Source of the DNA: Micromonospora costi
GTDB lineage: Bacteria > Actinomycetota > Actinomycetes > Mycobacteriales > Micromonosporaceae
Length of the DNA: 64,000 nucleotides
Direction: 5' to 3'
Assembly (NCBI RefSeq): GCF_003626655.1
Contig: NZ_RBAN01000011.1
Location: 34,790-98,789 of the forward strand
The translations under genes were made by a program, and so were the position numbers. Positions 25,783-34,360 of this stretch are shown here, piece by piece; the stretch's first letter is position 1; the number at the start of each line of letters is the position of its first letter. Under the pieces are notes generated by a model that searched no databases, was not told where the DNA came from, and saw only the letters and a program-made list of their open reading frames with translations.

Positions 25783-26676
25783 ATGGGAGCCGCCGTGGTG
25801 GTCGCCGTCGTCATCGTCGTGGTGATCGTGCTGATCGTGCTGGCGCTGAGCCTCCGCCTGGTGCAGCAGTACCAGCGCGGCATCGTCTTCCGGTTCGGCC
25901 GGGTGCTGGAGGGCATCCGCCAGCCGGGCCTGCACCTGATCGTCCCGATCGCCGACCGGATGGTGCGGGTCAGCATGCAGACCACGGTGATCGGTGTGCC
26001 GGCGCAGGGCGCCATCACCCGCGACAACGTCACCCTCACCGTCGACGCCGTCGTCTACTACCGGGTGGTCGACCCGGTCAAGGCGCTGGTCAACGTGCAC
26101 GACTACCCGTCGGCCGTGCTCCAGGTGGCGCAGACGGCGTTGCGTTCGGTGATCGGCAAGGCCGACCTGGACACCCTGCTCGGCGACCGGGACCGGATCA
26201 ACGCCGAACTGAAGGCCGTCATCGACGCGCCGACGGAGAAGCCGTGGGGACTCCTGATCGAACGGGTCGAGGTCAAGGACGTCTCGCTGCCCGAGGGCAT
26301 GAAGCGCTCGATGTCCCGGCAGGCCGAGGCCGAGCGGGAGCGCCGGGCCCGGGTGATCGCCGCGGACGGCGAGTTCCAGGCGTCGCGCCGGCTCGCCGAC
26401 GCGTCCCGGGCGATGGCGGCCACGCCCGGCGCGTACCAGCTGCGACTGTTGCAGACGGTGGTCGACGTGGCCGCCGAGAAGAACAGCACCCTCGTGATGC
26501 CGTTCCCGGTCGAGCTGCTGCGGTTCTTCGACCAGATCGCCCGGTCTCCGGGCGGGCCGGCCACCGCCGCGCCGGACCTCGGGACCGCCGCGCGACCGCC
26601 GGACCTCGGACCGGTCACCGAGGGCGTGGCGGGCGCGGCCGAGGGCGACGGCCACGGAGGTCGCCCGCCGTCCTGA
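25783..26676 (+). CDS. SPFH/Band 7 stomatin-like protein
   Basis: A 297-residue slipin-type protein. A single N-terminal membrane segment (AAVVVAVVIVVVIVLIVLAL) is followed by YQRGIVFRFGRVLEGIRQPGLHLIVP, typical of SPFH, and a coiled-coil region rich in EAERERRARV. The tail is disordered. Such proteins form membrane microdomain scaffolds and often associate with proteases; the usual NfeD partner is not seen nearby. ATG at 25783 follows GGGGTG. Confidence 0.9.
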   Translation: MGAAVVVAVVIVVVIVLIVLALSLRLVQQYQRGIVFRFGRVLEGIRQPGLHLIVPIADRMVRVSMQTTVIGVPAQGAITRDNVTLTVDAVVYYRVVDPVKALVNVHDYPSAVLQVAQTALRSVIGKADLDTLLGDRDRINAELKAVIDAPTEKPWGLLIERVEVKDVSLPEGMKRSMSRQAEAERERRARVIAADGEFQASRRLADASRAMAATPGAYQLRLLQTVVDVAAEKNSTLVMPFPVELLRFFDQIARSPGGPATAAPDLGTAARPPDLGPVTEGVAGAAEGDGHGGRPPS

Positions 26677-26770
26677 CGGCGGGACCGTCCCGTTCGGCGT
26701 TTGAAGTCCGGTACGCCCCGGGTAGGTCGGCACCGACAGGTGCGACCCATCCCGGTGTGGAGGACTTCGA

Positions 26771-27733
26771 ATGCGAGACAACGTGGGCGACGCGGTGGGC
26801 GACGCGCTCCGCGCGGTGATGCTCTTCGTGCCGAAGGCGGTCGCCTTCCTGGCGATCCTGATCGTCGGGTGGCTGATCGCCAAGGCCGCGCTGAAGATCG
26901 TGGACAAGGTCCTGGAGCGGGTCGGCTTCGACCGCGCCGTCGACCGCGGCGGCATCCGCCGGGCGTTGAGCCGCTCCCGGTACGACGCCAGCGACATCGT
27001 CGCCAAGCTCGTCTACTACGGCCTGCTGCTGGTCACCCTCCAGCTGGCCTTCGGGATCTGGGGCCCGAATCCGATCTCCGACCTGATCGCCGGTGTGATC
27101 GCCTGGCTGCCGCGCGCGTTCGTGGCGATCGTCATCGTGGTGGTCGCGGCGGCCATCGCCAGCGCCGTCAAGGACATCATCGGTGGTGCGCTCGGCGGCC
27201 TCTCGTACGGCCGGGTGCTGGCCACCATCGCGTACGTCTTCCTGCTCGGCCTGGGCATCATCGCGGCGCTCAACCAGATCGGCGTGGCCACCACGGTCAC
27301 CACGCCGGTGCTGGTCGCGGTGCTGGCCACGGCCGGCGGCATCCTCGTGGTCGGCGTGGGCGGCGGCCTCGTCCGTCCGATGCAGAGCCGCTGGGAGTCC
27401 TGGCTGGCCCGTGCCGAGCAGGAGTCCCGCGTGATCGCCACCCACGCCCGCGCCTACCAGGCGGAGCGGCGCGACGCGGAGGCCGAGCTGTCCCGGCCGG
27501 TCACCGACGACCCCGACGCTACGCAGGTGACCAGGGCGGCCGACCCGGAGGAGACCCAGGTGGTCACCCGACCCGCCGACCCGGACGCGACCCAGGTGGT
27601 GCCCCGGGCGGCCGACGCCGACACCACTCAGCGCACCTCGCCCGTCGCCCCGGCGCCCGCGCAGCGCACGCCGGACGACAGTGAGGCCACCATGGTCATC
27701 CCGCCCGTCGAGCGGGGGTCGGACGGGCGCTGA
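26771..27733 (+). CDS. Multi-TM mechanosensitive-channel-like protein with a TQV-repeat tail
   Basis: A 320-residue protein with about five membrane spans (VAFLAILIVGWLIAKAALK and others) resembling the TM-helix/CmpX group of MscS-related proteins. The cytoplasmic tail (about 230-320) is acidic and repetitive: DATQVTRAADPEETQVVTRPADPDATQVV. Repeated (D/E)xTQV motifs resemble phosphothreonine docking sites for FHA domains and Ser/Thr-kinase substrates of actinobacteria, but this is inference. GGAGG precedes the ATG. Confidence 0.78.
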   Translation: MRDNVGDAVGDALRAVMLFVPKAVAFLAILIVGWLIAKAALKIVDKVLERVGFDRAVDRGGIRRALSRSRYDASDIVAKLVYYGLLLVTLQLAFGIWGPNPISDLIAGVIAWLPRAFVAIVIVVVAAAIASAVKDIIGGALGGLSYGRVLATIAYVFLLGLGIIAALNQIGVATTVTTPVLVAVLATAGGILVVGVGGGLVRPMQSRWESWLARAEQESRVIATHARAYQAERRDAEAELSRPVTDDPDATQVTRAADPEETQVVTRPADPDATQVVPRAADADTTQRTSPVAPAPAQRTPDDSEATMVIPPVERGSDGR

Positions 27734-27751
27734 TCCTCGCGGGAGACACGG

Positions 27752-27779
27752 CGGGGTGGGACGGGCGCGTCCCACCCCG
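27752..27779. terminator. Strong stem-loop terminator
   Basis: CGGGGTGGGACG (27752-27763), a GGCG loop and the perfect complement (27768-27779) form a 12 bp stem 18 bp after the multi-TM gene. There is no T-run, as is common in GC-rich actinomycetes. Confidence 0.8.
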
Positions 27780-27829
27780 TCGTGTGCGCGCCGCCGGCGG
27801 ATCGCTGGCCCAGGCACGCCGCCGGCGAC

Positions 27830-27946
27830 TAGCATCGGCGGCATGACGTGGCGATGTTGACGCACCGCTGAGGACCAGCCCCGTGGGCCGCCTCGGCCGC
27901 CGTACCTCCGGCGTCCGATTCGTCCTCACGGGAAGGCCCCACCACT
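27830..27946 (+). promoter_or_regulatory. Leaderless promoter and 104-nt structured leader of an MFS pump
   Basis: TAGCAT at 27830-27835 is followed 7 bases later by ATG at 27843, which opens a 5-codon ORF (MTWRC, TGA at 27858-27860). A second overlapping mini-ORF reads MLTHR. The rest of the leader contains TGAGGAC/GTCCTCA and CGCCG/CGGCG inverted pairs, and CCGTGGGCC could pair with the GGCCCCAC just before the pump start. This resembles translational attenuation control of an efflux pump; the inducing signal is unknown. Confidence 0.5.
27843..27860 (+). CDS. Possible 5-codon leader peptide MTWRC
   Basis: ATG ACG TGG CGA TGT TGA lies where the predicted transcript starts. The final codon is cysteine. 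It may act as a ribosome-stalling leader for the MFS pump. It could also be chance, since such short ORFs are common. Confidence 0.35.
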   Translation: MTWRC

Positions 27947-29206
27947 GTGACCACCGCGCCCGGCCGCGGCACCCGCCGCCTGGCCGCCACTCTCTACGCG
28001 TACGCGTTCCTGGGCGACCTCGTCCTGCTCTACCCGGTGTACGCGCTGCTCTTCGCCGACACCGGTCTGTCGGTCTGGCAGATCTCCTCGCTGTTCGTCA
28101 TCTGGTCGGTCAGCTCGATCGTGCTGGAGGTGCCCTCCGGCGCCTGGGCTGACGCCGTCTCGCGGCGGCTGCTGCTGTGCCTCGCGCCGCTGGTCACCGC
28201 GGCCGGCTTCGCCGTCTGGGTGCTGCTGCCGTCGTACCCGGCGTTCGCCGTCGGCTTCCTGCTCTGGGGCGCGGGTGGCGCTCTGGGCTCCGGCGCGCAG
28301 GAGGCGCTGGTCTACACCGAACTGGACCGGCGCGGCGCGGCCGGCCGGTACGCCCGGGTCATGGGGCGGGCCCGGACGGCCGAGGTGCTCGGCGCGCTCG
28401 CCTCGATCGTGCTGGCCGGCCCCGTGCTCGCGGCCGGCGGCTACTCCGCCGTGGGCGCGGCGAGCGTCGGGGCGTGCGTGCTCGCCGCAGCCGTCGCCAC
28501 GCTCCTCCCCGAGGACCGTGCCGGCGTACGGGACGGAGGCGACTCCGGGCCGCCGGAGGAGGAGGACCCCGGGTGGGGCGCGAGCCTGCGCCTCGGGCTG
28601 GCCGAGGCCCGCACCTCCCGGCCGGTACGCGCCGCGGTGCTCCTGATCGCGGCGGTGGCCGCGGTGTGGGGCGCCCTCGACGAGTACACCCCGTTGCTGG
28701 CGCAGGACACCGGCGTCGACGCGCGGACGGTGCCGCTGCTGCTCCTGCCCGTCTGGGTCGGGGTGACCGTGGGTGGTCTGCTCACGCCGTGGGGGGAGCG
28801 GCTCACCACCCGCGGGTTCGCCGTGCTGCTGGGTCTCGCCGCGACGGCCCTGGCCGCCGGCGCGCTGACCGGCCACCCGTCGGGGTTCGCCCTGATCGCG
28901 GTGGCCTTCTGCGCCTTCCAACTCGCCACGGTGCTGACCGAGGCCCGGTTGCAGGCCCGGATCTCCGGACCGAGCCGGGCCACCGTGACGTCCCTGGCCG
29001 GCATGGCCACCGACGTCACGATCATCGCGGTGTACGCGGGCTACGCCCTGGTGGCCACGGGCGCGGGCAACGCCGTCGCGTTCGCGGTGGCCGCCGTGCC
29101 GTATCTGGGGGTGGCGGTGCTGCTCGCGCTCGTCGGCGGGGGCAGCCGGCGACCGGGCCCGAGCGCGCCACCTCCGGTCGCCGCGCGGGCCGGCACCGGC
29201 GCCTGA
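27947..29206 (+). CDS. MFS transporter
   Basis: A 419-residue protein with twelve expected membrane spans, in two halves separated by a charged loop (about 190-220). The motif ADAVSRRLLL after TM2 is the MFS A-type loop. Substrate unknown; small-molecule efflux is likely. The GTG follows GGAAGG at 27930-27935. The 104-nt leader is described separately. Confidence 0.85.
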   Translation: MTTAPGRGTRRLAATLYAYAFLGDLVLLYPVYALLFADTGLSVWQISSLFVIWSVSSIVLEVPSGAWADAVSRRLLLCLAPLVTAAGFAVWVLLPSYPAFAVGFLLWGAGGALGSGAQEALVYTELDRRGAAGRYARVMGRARTAEVLGALASIVLAGPVLAAGGYSAVGAASVGACVLAAAVATLLPEDRAGVRDGGDSGPPEEEDPGWGASLRLGLAEARTSRPVRAAVLLIAAVAAVWGALDEYTPLLAQDTGVDARTVPLLLLPVWVGVTVGGLLTPWGERLTTRGFAVLLGLAATALAAGALTGHPSGFALIAVAFCAFQLATVLTEARLQARISGPSRATVTSLAGMATDVTIIAVYAGYALVATGAGNAVAFAVAAVPYLGVAVLLALVGGGSRRPGPSAPPPVAARAGTGA

Positions 29207-29275
29207 TCGACGTTCGCGGCGGCGGACGCGTGTCGGGGCGGCCCCGGTGTCGGGGGCGGTGGCTAGGGTGACCGC

Positions 29276-30070
29276 ATGACTGGGATGGGCTTCGACGGCT
29301 GGTGCGCCGAGATCGTCGACCAGGCCGAGCTGATGGCCAAGCACCTGGCCGGCGCCGACCTGCTGTCCCCGGTCCCGTCGTGCCCCGGCTGGACGACCGC
29401 CCAGCTCGCGCGGCACCTGGGCGCCGGTCACCGCTGGGCCGAGGAGATCGTGCGCACCCGGGCCGAGGCCCCGCTGCCCGACACGGAGCTGCGGGAGCTG
29501 TCGGGGCACACCGACGGCGACCCGGAGGTGGTCGGGTCGTGGCTCGTCGCGGGCGCCACCCGGCTCGCCGACACCCTGCGCGCCGCCGGCCCCGACACCC
29601 GGGTCTGGACGCCGATCCCGGGTCGCGCGGACGCCGCCTTCTACGCCCGCCGTTTCGCCCACGAGACGCTCGTGCACCGGGCCGACGCCGCACTAGCCCT
29701 CGGCGTGCCGTTCGACGCCGCCGAGGCGGTGGTGGTCGACGCGCTCGACGAGTGGATGGAACTGGACTCGCTGCCCGTCATGCTCGAGATCAGGCCCGAG
29801 CGGCGGGAGCTGTTCGGCCCCGGGCGCACCCTGCACCTGCACGCCACCGACACGGCGCCCGGAGTGGGGGCGGAGTGGCTGGTCGACCTGACCGGCGAGG
29901 TGGGCAGCTGGCGGCGCGCCCACGAGAAGGCGGCGGTCGCGGTCCGCGGCCCGCTCACCGAGCTGCTGCTCACCGTCTACGGGCGCCGCTCGCCGGCCGA
30001 CGGCACCGTGGAGGTGCTCGGCGACCGCGCCCTGCTCGACCTCTGGCTGGCGCGGGTCAGTTTCGGCTGA
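29276..30070 (+). CDS. Mycothiol-dependent maleylpyruvate-isomerase-family protein
   Basis: A 264-residue protein with the DinB-like four-helix N-terminal domain of the TIGR03083 family (SCPGWTTAQLARHLGAGHRWAEEIV, and RFAHETLVHRADAALALG with metal-binding histidines). It ends in the family's alpha/beta tail. Such enzymes use mycothiol; this one's substrate is unknown. ATG at 29276 lies 6 bases after TAGGGT (29264-29269): leaderless start. Confidence 0.85.
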   Translation: MTGMGFDGWCAEIVDQAELMAKHLAGADLLSPVPSCPGWTTAQLARHLGAGHRWAEEIVRTRAEAPLPDTELRELSGHTDGDPEVVGSWLVAGATRLADTLRAAGPDTRVWTPIPGRADAAFYARRFAHETLVHRADAALALGVPFDAAEAVVVDALDEWMELDSLPVMLEIRPERRELFGPGRTLHLHATDTAPGVGAEWLVDLTGEVGSWRRAHEKAAVAVRGPLTELLLTVYGRRSPADGTVEVLGDRALLDLWLARVSFG

Positions 30071-30116
30071 CCCGCGCCCGCCCCGCGTCCCTCGTCGACC
30101 CGGCCGGTGCCCCTCC

Positions 30117-30506
30117 TCAGCCGGCCAGGTGCAGGAACGACCACTGGTGGCCGTCGATGTCGCGGAACCCGCGCATGTAGAACGGGCCGGTGTCCCGGCC
30201 CGGGCCGAGGGCCTCCCCGCCGGCCGCCACGGCCCGGTCGACCAGGTCGTCGACCCGCTCCCGGCTGTCGGTGGCCAGCCCGACGATCACCTCGCGGCTG
30301 GTCGTCGTGTCGGTGACCGCGACTCCGGTGTACTCCTCGAACGAGGACGCGATGTGCAGCATCAGCTGGGTCGTCTCGTTGAGGGTCAGCTGCAGGGCGG
30401 TGGCGTCGGCCGTCGGCCGCTCGCCGGTGAAGCCGACCGACCGGAAGAACTCCGCGGCCGTGAGCAGGTCGCGTACGGGCAGGTTGATGAAGGTCGTGAT
30501 GGTCAC
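30117..30506 (-). CDS. VOC-superfamily glyoxalase-like protein
   Basis: A 129-residue VOC protein: TFINLPVRDLLTAAEFFRSVGF, then YMRGFRDIDGHQWSFLHL with the C-terminal metal-ligand region. The GTG start overlaps the stop of the upstream DUF4287-like gene (GTGA). Substrate unknown. Confidence 0.86.
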   Translation of the reverse strand: MTITTFINLPVRDLLTAAEFFRSVGFTGERPTADATALQLTLNETTQLMLHIASSFEEYTGVAVTDTTTSREVIVGLATDSRERVDDLVDRAVAAGGEALGPGRDTGPFYMRGFRDIDGHQWSFLHLAG

Positions 30507-31273
30507 TGCGCGTCTCCGTCCGCCTCGAGGAGCTGCTTGAGCGCGGCCAGCCGGTCCCGCCAGTACGCCTTCAGCTCCGCCGCCTGCTCCGCACCGGTCA
30601 GCTTCTCGTGTTGGACGGCCACCCGTGACCGGGTCGGCCCAATCGCCGTGAAACCGGCCACGATCCGCGTGGGGCCGCCGGCCCAGTCCGCGCGGTAGGT
30701 GCGGGGCGGGGTGGCCGTCCGCAGCCGTACCTCGACGCCCGGCAGCCAGCGCGCGCGCAGCGTCTCGTTGGCGAAGGCCGCGAAGAGCCGCTCCACCGGT
30801 ACGCCGACCGTCCGGCTTCCGCCAGCGCTGTAGCCGCCGTCGCGCCGCTGGCCGGGCCGCCGCAGCCCGCGGGCCTGCTCGTAGCCCACGGTCACGGTCT
30901 GCGCCCACCAGCCGGGCACCTCGTGCACGGTGACCAGCCACCGGGCGATCTCGGTGTGGGTGAGCCCGGTCGCGTCCACCGCGTCGAGCAGGCCGAACCA
31001 CTCCTGCCAGTCACGGCCGGTGCGCTCGCGCAGCAGCGGGTCGGCGATCCGCTCAATCTGTTCCGCGGCACCGGCGCTCGTGCCGGCCGGCGCGGGCGGT
31101 GCCGGTGCGGTCGCGGGCAAGACCGGCGCGGTCCCGGACGGGTCGGTCGCATCCGGGGCGGTGGCGGTGGCGGGAATGTGGGCGAGCAGCTGCCGGCGGG
31201 CCGCCGTGTAGCTCTCGCCGGTCTTGTCCATGCGGGTGCGTATCCGGGACTTGAACGACTTTCGACTGGTCAT
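30503..31273 (-). CDS. DUF4287-like plus SRPBCC-domain protein
   Basis: A 256-residue protein. The N-terminus (FKSRIRTRMDKTGESYTAARRQLL) is a short helical module, then an Ala/Pro-rich linker. Residues about 80-145 resemble DUF4287 (TGRDWQEWFGLLDAVDATGLTHTEIARWLVTVHEVPGWW). The C-terminal part (about 155-256) is an AHSA1/SRPBCC-type ligand-binding domain. GGGAG precedes the ATG. It is coupled to the following VOC gene, so a shared small-molecule role is likely. Confidence 0.8.
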   Translation of the reverse strand: MTSRKSFKSRIRTRMDKTGESYTAARRQLLAHIPATATAPDATDPSGTAPVLPATAPAPPAPAGTSAGAAEQIERIADPLLRERTGRDWQEWFGLLDAVDATGLTHTEIARWLVTVHEVPGWWAQTVTVGYEQARGLRRPGQRRDGGYSAGGSRTVGVPVERLFAAFANETLRARWLPGVEVRLRTATPPRTYRADWAGGPTRIVAGFTAIGPTRSRVAVQHEKLTGAEQAAELKAYWRDRLAALKQLLEADGDAQ

Positions 31274-31484
31274 CACATGCTCCCTGTCAACGGCGCGACC
31301 GCAGGGACTCACGCTCCCGTCGACCCCGCCGGATTGGGGCATGTGGCACCGCGTCCCGAGGGCTCGGGGCCCCCTTTGCCTCCGCGAGGCCGGCGGCGTG
31401 AGCGCCGGAAGGGAGGTGAGGCGCGGGACTGCGCCGCCGCCAGCATAGCGTCCGGACGGGCCGCCGCGCGGGCCCGACGCGCCG

Positions 31485-31904
31485 TCAGGTCTGGTCGCCG
31501 TCCAGGTAGACCCAGCGGCCGTCGGTGCGGACGAACCGGCTCCGCTCGACGAGGGTCCCGGCGCTGCCGCCGGCGCGGTAGTGGGCGCGGAACGCGACCG
31601 TGCCGGTGCTGTCGAAGAGGCCCCCGGCCGCGGTGTCGACGATCTCCAGCCGGATCCACCGCTGGGCCGGGTCCAGGTCGAGCCGGGCCGGCCGGGTGCT
31701 CTCGTGCCAGCTGCGCAGCAGGTACGCGGCGTCTCCCACGGCGAAGGCGCTGAACCGGGAGCGCATGAGCGCCTCGGCGGTGGGAGCGTCGGCCGTGCCG
31801 CGGTGCAGCGGGCCGCAGCACTGCGCGTACGGGTGGCCGGAACCGCAGGGACAGGCCGCCGACCGTTCACCGCCCACGCCCCGCCGGCCGCCACGCTTCG
31901 CCAC
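31485..31904 (-). CDS. YchJ/UPF0225-family protein with a SEC-C motif
   Basis: A 139-residue protein. Its N-terminal SEC-C zinc motif is CPCGSGHPYAQCCG. It continues as ALMRSRFSAFAVGDAAYLLRSWH and ends FVRTDGRWVYLDGD, the YchJ layout. GTG at 31904 lies 6 bases after CAGGAT, a leaderless-like arrangement. The 211 bp gap to the DUF4287-like gene holds its promoter and nothing else recognised. Confidence 0.88.
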   Translation of the reverse strand: MAKRGGRRGVGGERSAACPCGSGHPYAQCCGPLHRGTADAPTAEALMRSRFSAFAVGDAAYLLRSWHESTRPARLDLDPAQRWIRLEIVDTAAGGLFDSTGTVAFRAHYRAGGSAGTLVERSRFVRTDGRWVYLDGDQT

Positions 31905-32070
31905 GCGGCCATCCTGCCGCACCCGGCCAGGCGGCGGCACGCCGGCGTGGCGGCGGCGGCCGGACGGGCGGATTGGCCCATGAACAGAGGCGGGAAACGG
32001 CTCTGCCGATGGGCCGATCGGACCGGCAGAGTGGGGAGCGTACCGATGCCGAGAGGGGCTGGAAGAGATC

Positions 32071-32685
32071 ATGACGACCGCCGACATGTGGTTCGACCCG
32101 CGCTGCCCGTGGGCCTGGAACGCCTCGCGTTGGCTGCTCGAGGTGGAACGGGTCCGACCGGTGACCGTCCGTTTCCACGTGATGAGCCTGTTCGTGCTCA
32201 ACGACGGACGGGACGGGATCGAGGAGTGGTACCGCGAGTGGCTCAAGCCCGGGATGGGCCCGGTGCGGGTGGCCGTCGCCGCCGAGCAGAAGTACGGGCC
32301 GGAGGTGCTGCGCGACCTCTACACCGCGCTGGGCAACCGCATCCACCACGAGCGTGCCCCGATCGGCCGGGAGCTCTACGTCGCGGCGCTGACCGAGCTG
32401 GGGCTCGCCCCGGAGCTGGCCGACGCGGCCGACAGCACCGAGTACGACGCGGCGCTGCTGGCGAGCCACCACGCCGGCCTGGAGCCGGTCGGTGAGGACC
32501 TGGGCACCCCGACCATCCACGTCACGGTCGACGGCCGGCGGACCGCGTTCTTCGGCCCGGTGGTGGCCCCCGCCCCGCGCGGCGAGGACGCCGGACGCCT
32601 GTGGGACGGCGTCCTGCTCGTGGCGGGCACCGATGGGTTCTTCGAGCTGAAGCGGGCGCGCACCCGGCCCCCGATCGAGCGCTGA
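32071..32685 (+). CDS. DsbA-family protein (mycothiol-nitroreductase-like)
   Basis: A 204-residue thioredoxin-fold protein resembling the mycothiol-dependent nitroreductase Rv2466c (DMWFDPRCPWAWNASRWLLEV; GTPTIHVTVDG with the cis-proline). The usual CPWC active site reads CPWA here (C12), so it has a single catalytic cysteine. That suits a mycothiol-linked rather than dithiol mechanism. The 3' end is extended by tandem repeats that duplicate its last codons. Confidence 0.83.
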   Translation: MTTADMWFDPRCPWAWNASRWLLEVERVRPVTVRFHVMSLFVLNDGRDGIEEWYREWLKPGMGPVRVAVAAEQKYGPEVLRDLYTALGNRIHHERAPIGRELYVAALTELGLAPELADAADSTEYDAALLASHHAGLEPVGEDLGTPTIHVTVDGRRTAFFGPVVAPAPRGEDAGRLWDGVLLVAGTDGFFELKRARTRPPIER

Positions 32686-32764
32686 ACGGCGCGGTCCCGC
32701 GTCTCCGATCGAGCGCTGAACGGCGCGGTCCCGCGTCTCCGATCGAGCGCTGAACGGCGCGGTC
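32673..32764. repeat. 34 bp tandem repeat duplicating the end of the DsbA-family gene
   Basis: Two full 34 bp units (32673-32706, 32707-32740) and a partial third (32741-32764) each start GATCGAGCGCTGAACGGCGC. The first contains the DsbA-like gene's stop (Ile-Glu-Arg-stop). The extra copies lie in the gap before the convergent SARP gene. This looks like slippage. Confidence 0.9.
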
Positions 32765-32795
32765 TCCCGCCCCCGTCGGCAGCCGCCCGCGCCGG

Positions 32796-34148
32796 TCACG
32801 CGACCTGGCACGGCGCGGCGGCGGGCCGGCCGCAGGTGGCCAGACTGCACCAGCGGCGCATGCCGCTCTCGTCGAGGAACAGCCAGCCGCAGCGCCGGTC
32901 GGGGCACGCCCGGATGGTGAACCGGCGCGGGTCGGCGAGGAGTTCGGCGGCGCTCCAGGCGGCGGCGTGCACCGGCAGCCGGAGGCCGGCCGACAGGTCG
33001 GGCCACCACCGTCCGCGACCGTCCGCATCGCGCCGGAACACCAGGGTCCTGGCGGCCGCCTCCGCGTACCGGGCGACGGCCTCGAACGCCGGCCGGTCGC
33101 CCGGATCGGTCAGGCAGGCGTACAGCCGGGTGCGGAGAGCGCGTGCCGTGTCGAGTTCGGCGGCGGCCGCCTCGGGGTCGCGCCGGGCCAGGTCGATCAA
33201 CCGGCTCACCGCGGCGTCGTCCGTGAGCCCGACGTGGCCCGTCCACACGGCCAGGGTGCGGTACTCGCGGAGCCACTCGGAGCCGGGTAGCGGAGGCTCG
33301 TGTCCCCACCCCGCGAAGGTGTTGCAGAACTCCAGCGCCGGATGCCCGCCGACGCTCCACGGTAGGCATTCGTCGCGGACCCGCACCTCGTACACGGGCC
33401 GGCCGGGGCGGTCGAGCCGGTGGTCGTCGCGGAGGATCCGCCGCTGGACCTCCCGCAGACGCATGCCCGGCTCGATCCCGAGCTCCTCGACCAGCGTCCG
33501 CCGGGTCGACCGGTAGAGCGCCAACGCGTCGGCCTGCCGCCCGCCCCGGTACAGCGCGGTCATGAGAGTGGCGGCGAACTGCTCCCGCGTCGGGTGCAGG
33601 GCGAGCAGCGGCGTCAACTCGTTGATCACGCGGAGGTGCCGGCCGAGCGCCAGCTGCGCCTCGGCCCGCAGCTCGAGGCCGGTGAGCCGGAGTTCCTCGA
33701 GCGGGCCGTGCAGCCGTTCCCGCAGGTCCCCGTCGGCGGTGCCGGCCAGCACCGGGCCACGCCACAGGGCCAAGGCCCGGTCGAGCAGGCGTACCCGCTC
33801 CGCCGGATCGGTGGTGCCGCTCGCACGGTAGGCGAGCGCGCTGAACTCGTCGGCGTCGATGGTGTGCTCGCCCCGTTCGACCAGGTAGCCGTCGCCGCCG
33901 GTGCGGATCCGCACCGCGTAGGGCGCCAGCGACGCCCGGAGCCGGCCGATGTAGGTGTGCAGCGCCCTTCGTGCCGACGCGGGTGGGCGGCCGTTCCACA
34001 GCAGGTCGATGAGGCGGTCGGTGGGGACCAGATGGTCCGCTTCGAGCAGGAGCACGGCGAGGATGCACCGCTCCTGCCGACGGCTGCCGAGATCGACCCG
34101 GTGACCGTCCTGGTACGCCTCGAACGGTCCGAGCAGTCGGAATTCCAT
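32796..34148 (-). CDS. SARP-type regulator fused to a CGNR zinc finger
   Basis: A 450-residue protein of unusual layout. Residues 1-95 are an OmpR-like winged helix (EFRLLGPFEAYQDGHRVDLGSRRQE). Residues about 98-245 are a BTAD domain, together the SARP module. Residues about 265-400 resemble the ABATE region of CGNR proteins (GHPALEFCNTFAGWG). The C-terminus is the zinc finger with C415, C420, C434 and C439 (WCSLATCGRP); the usual CGNR is CGRP here. SARPs activate secondary-metabolite or accessory genes by binding direct repeats. It is divergent from a secreted protein (212 bp gap). Confidence 0.85.
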   Translation of the reverse strand: MEFRLLGPFEAYQDGHRVDLGSRRQERCILAVLLLEADHLVPTDRLIDLLWNGRPPASARRALHTYIGRLRASLAPYAVRIRTGGDGYLVERGEHTIDADEFSALAYRASGTTDPAERVRLLDRALALWRGPVLAGTADGDLRERLHGPLEELRLTGLELRAEAQLALGRHLRVINELTPLLALHPTREQFAATLMTALYRGGRQADALALYRSTRRTLVEELGIEPGMRLREVQRRILRDDHRLDRPGRPVYEVRVRDECLPWSVGGHPALEFCNTFAGWGHEPPLPGSEWLREYRTLAVWTGHVGLTDDAAVSRLIDLARRDPEAAAAELDTARALRTRLYACLTDPGDRPAFEAVARYAEAAARTLVFRRDADGRGRWWPDLSAGLRLPVHAAAWSAAELLADPRRFTIRACPDRRCGWLFLDESGMRRWCSLATCGRPAAAPCQVA

Positions 34149-34360
34149 GTCAGGTGTGACCGTCCGGCACTCCCCGATGGTTGTCAAGCGTCGCGAGTGG
34201 ACGTGCCCGGTCGCCGGTGAGCTGATGGTGAGGCGGGCGCCGGTCGGGCCCCTCGACCGCCGTCGCGGGGGCGCTGTCGCCGCCACGGGCGGTGAGGCCG
34301 TGGTGAGCGGTCGTGGCGATCCTGGTGCGGCCCGGATCGTCGAACACTGATGGAGTGACC

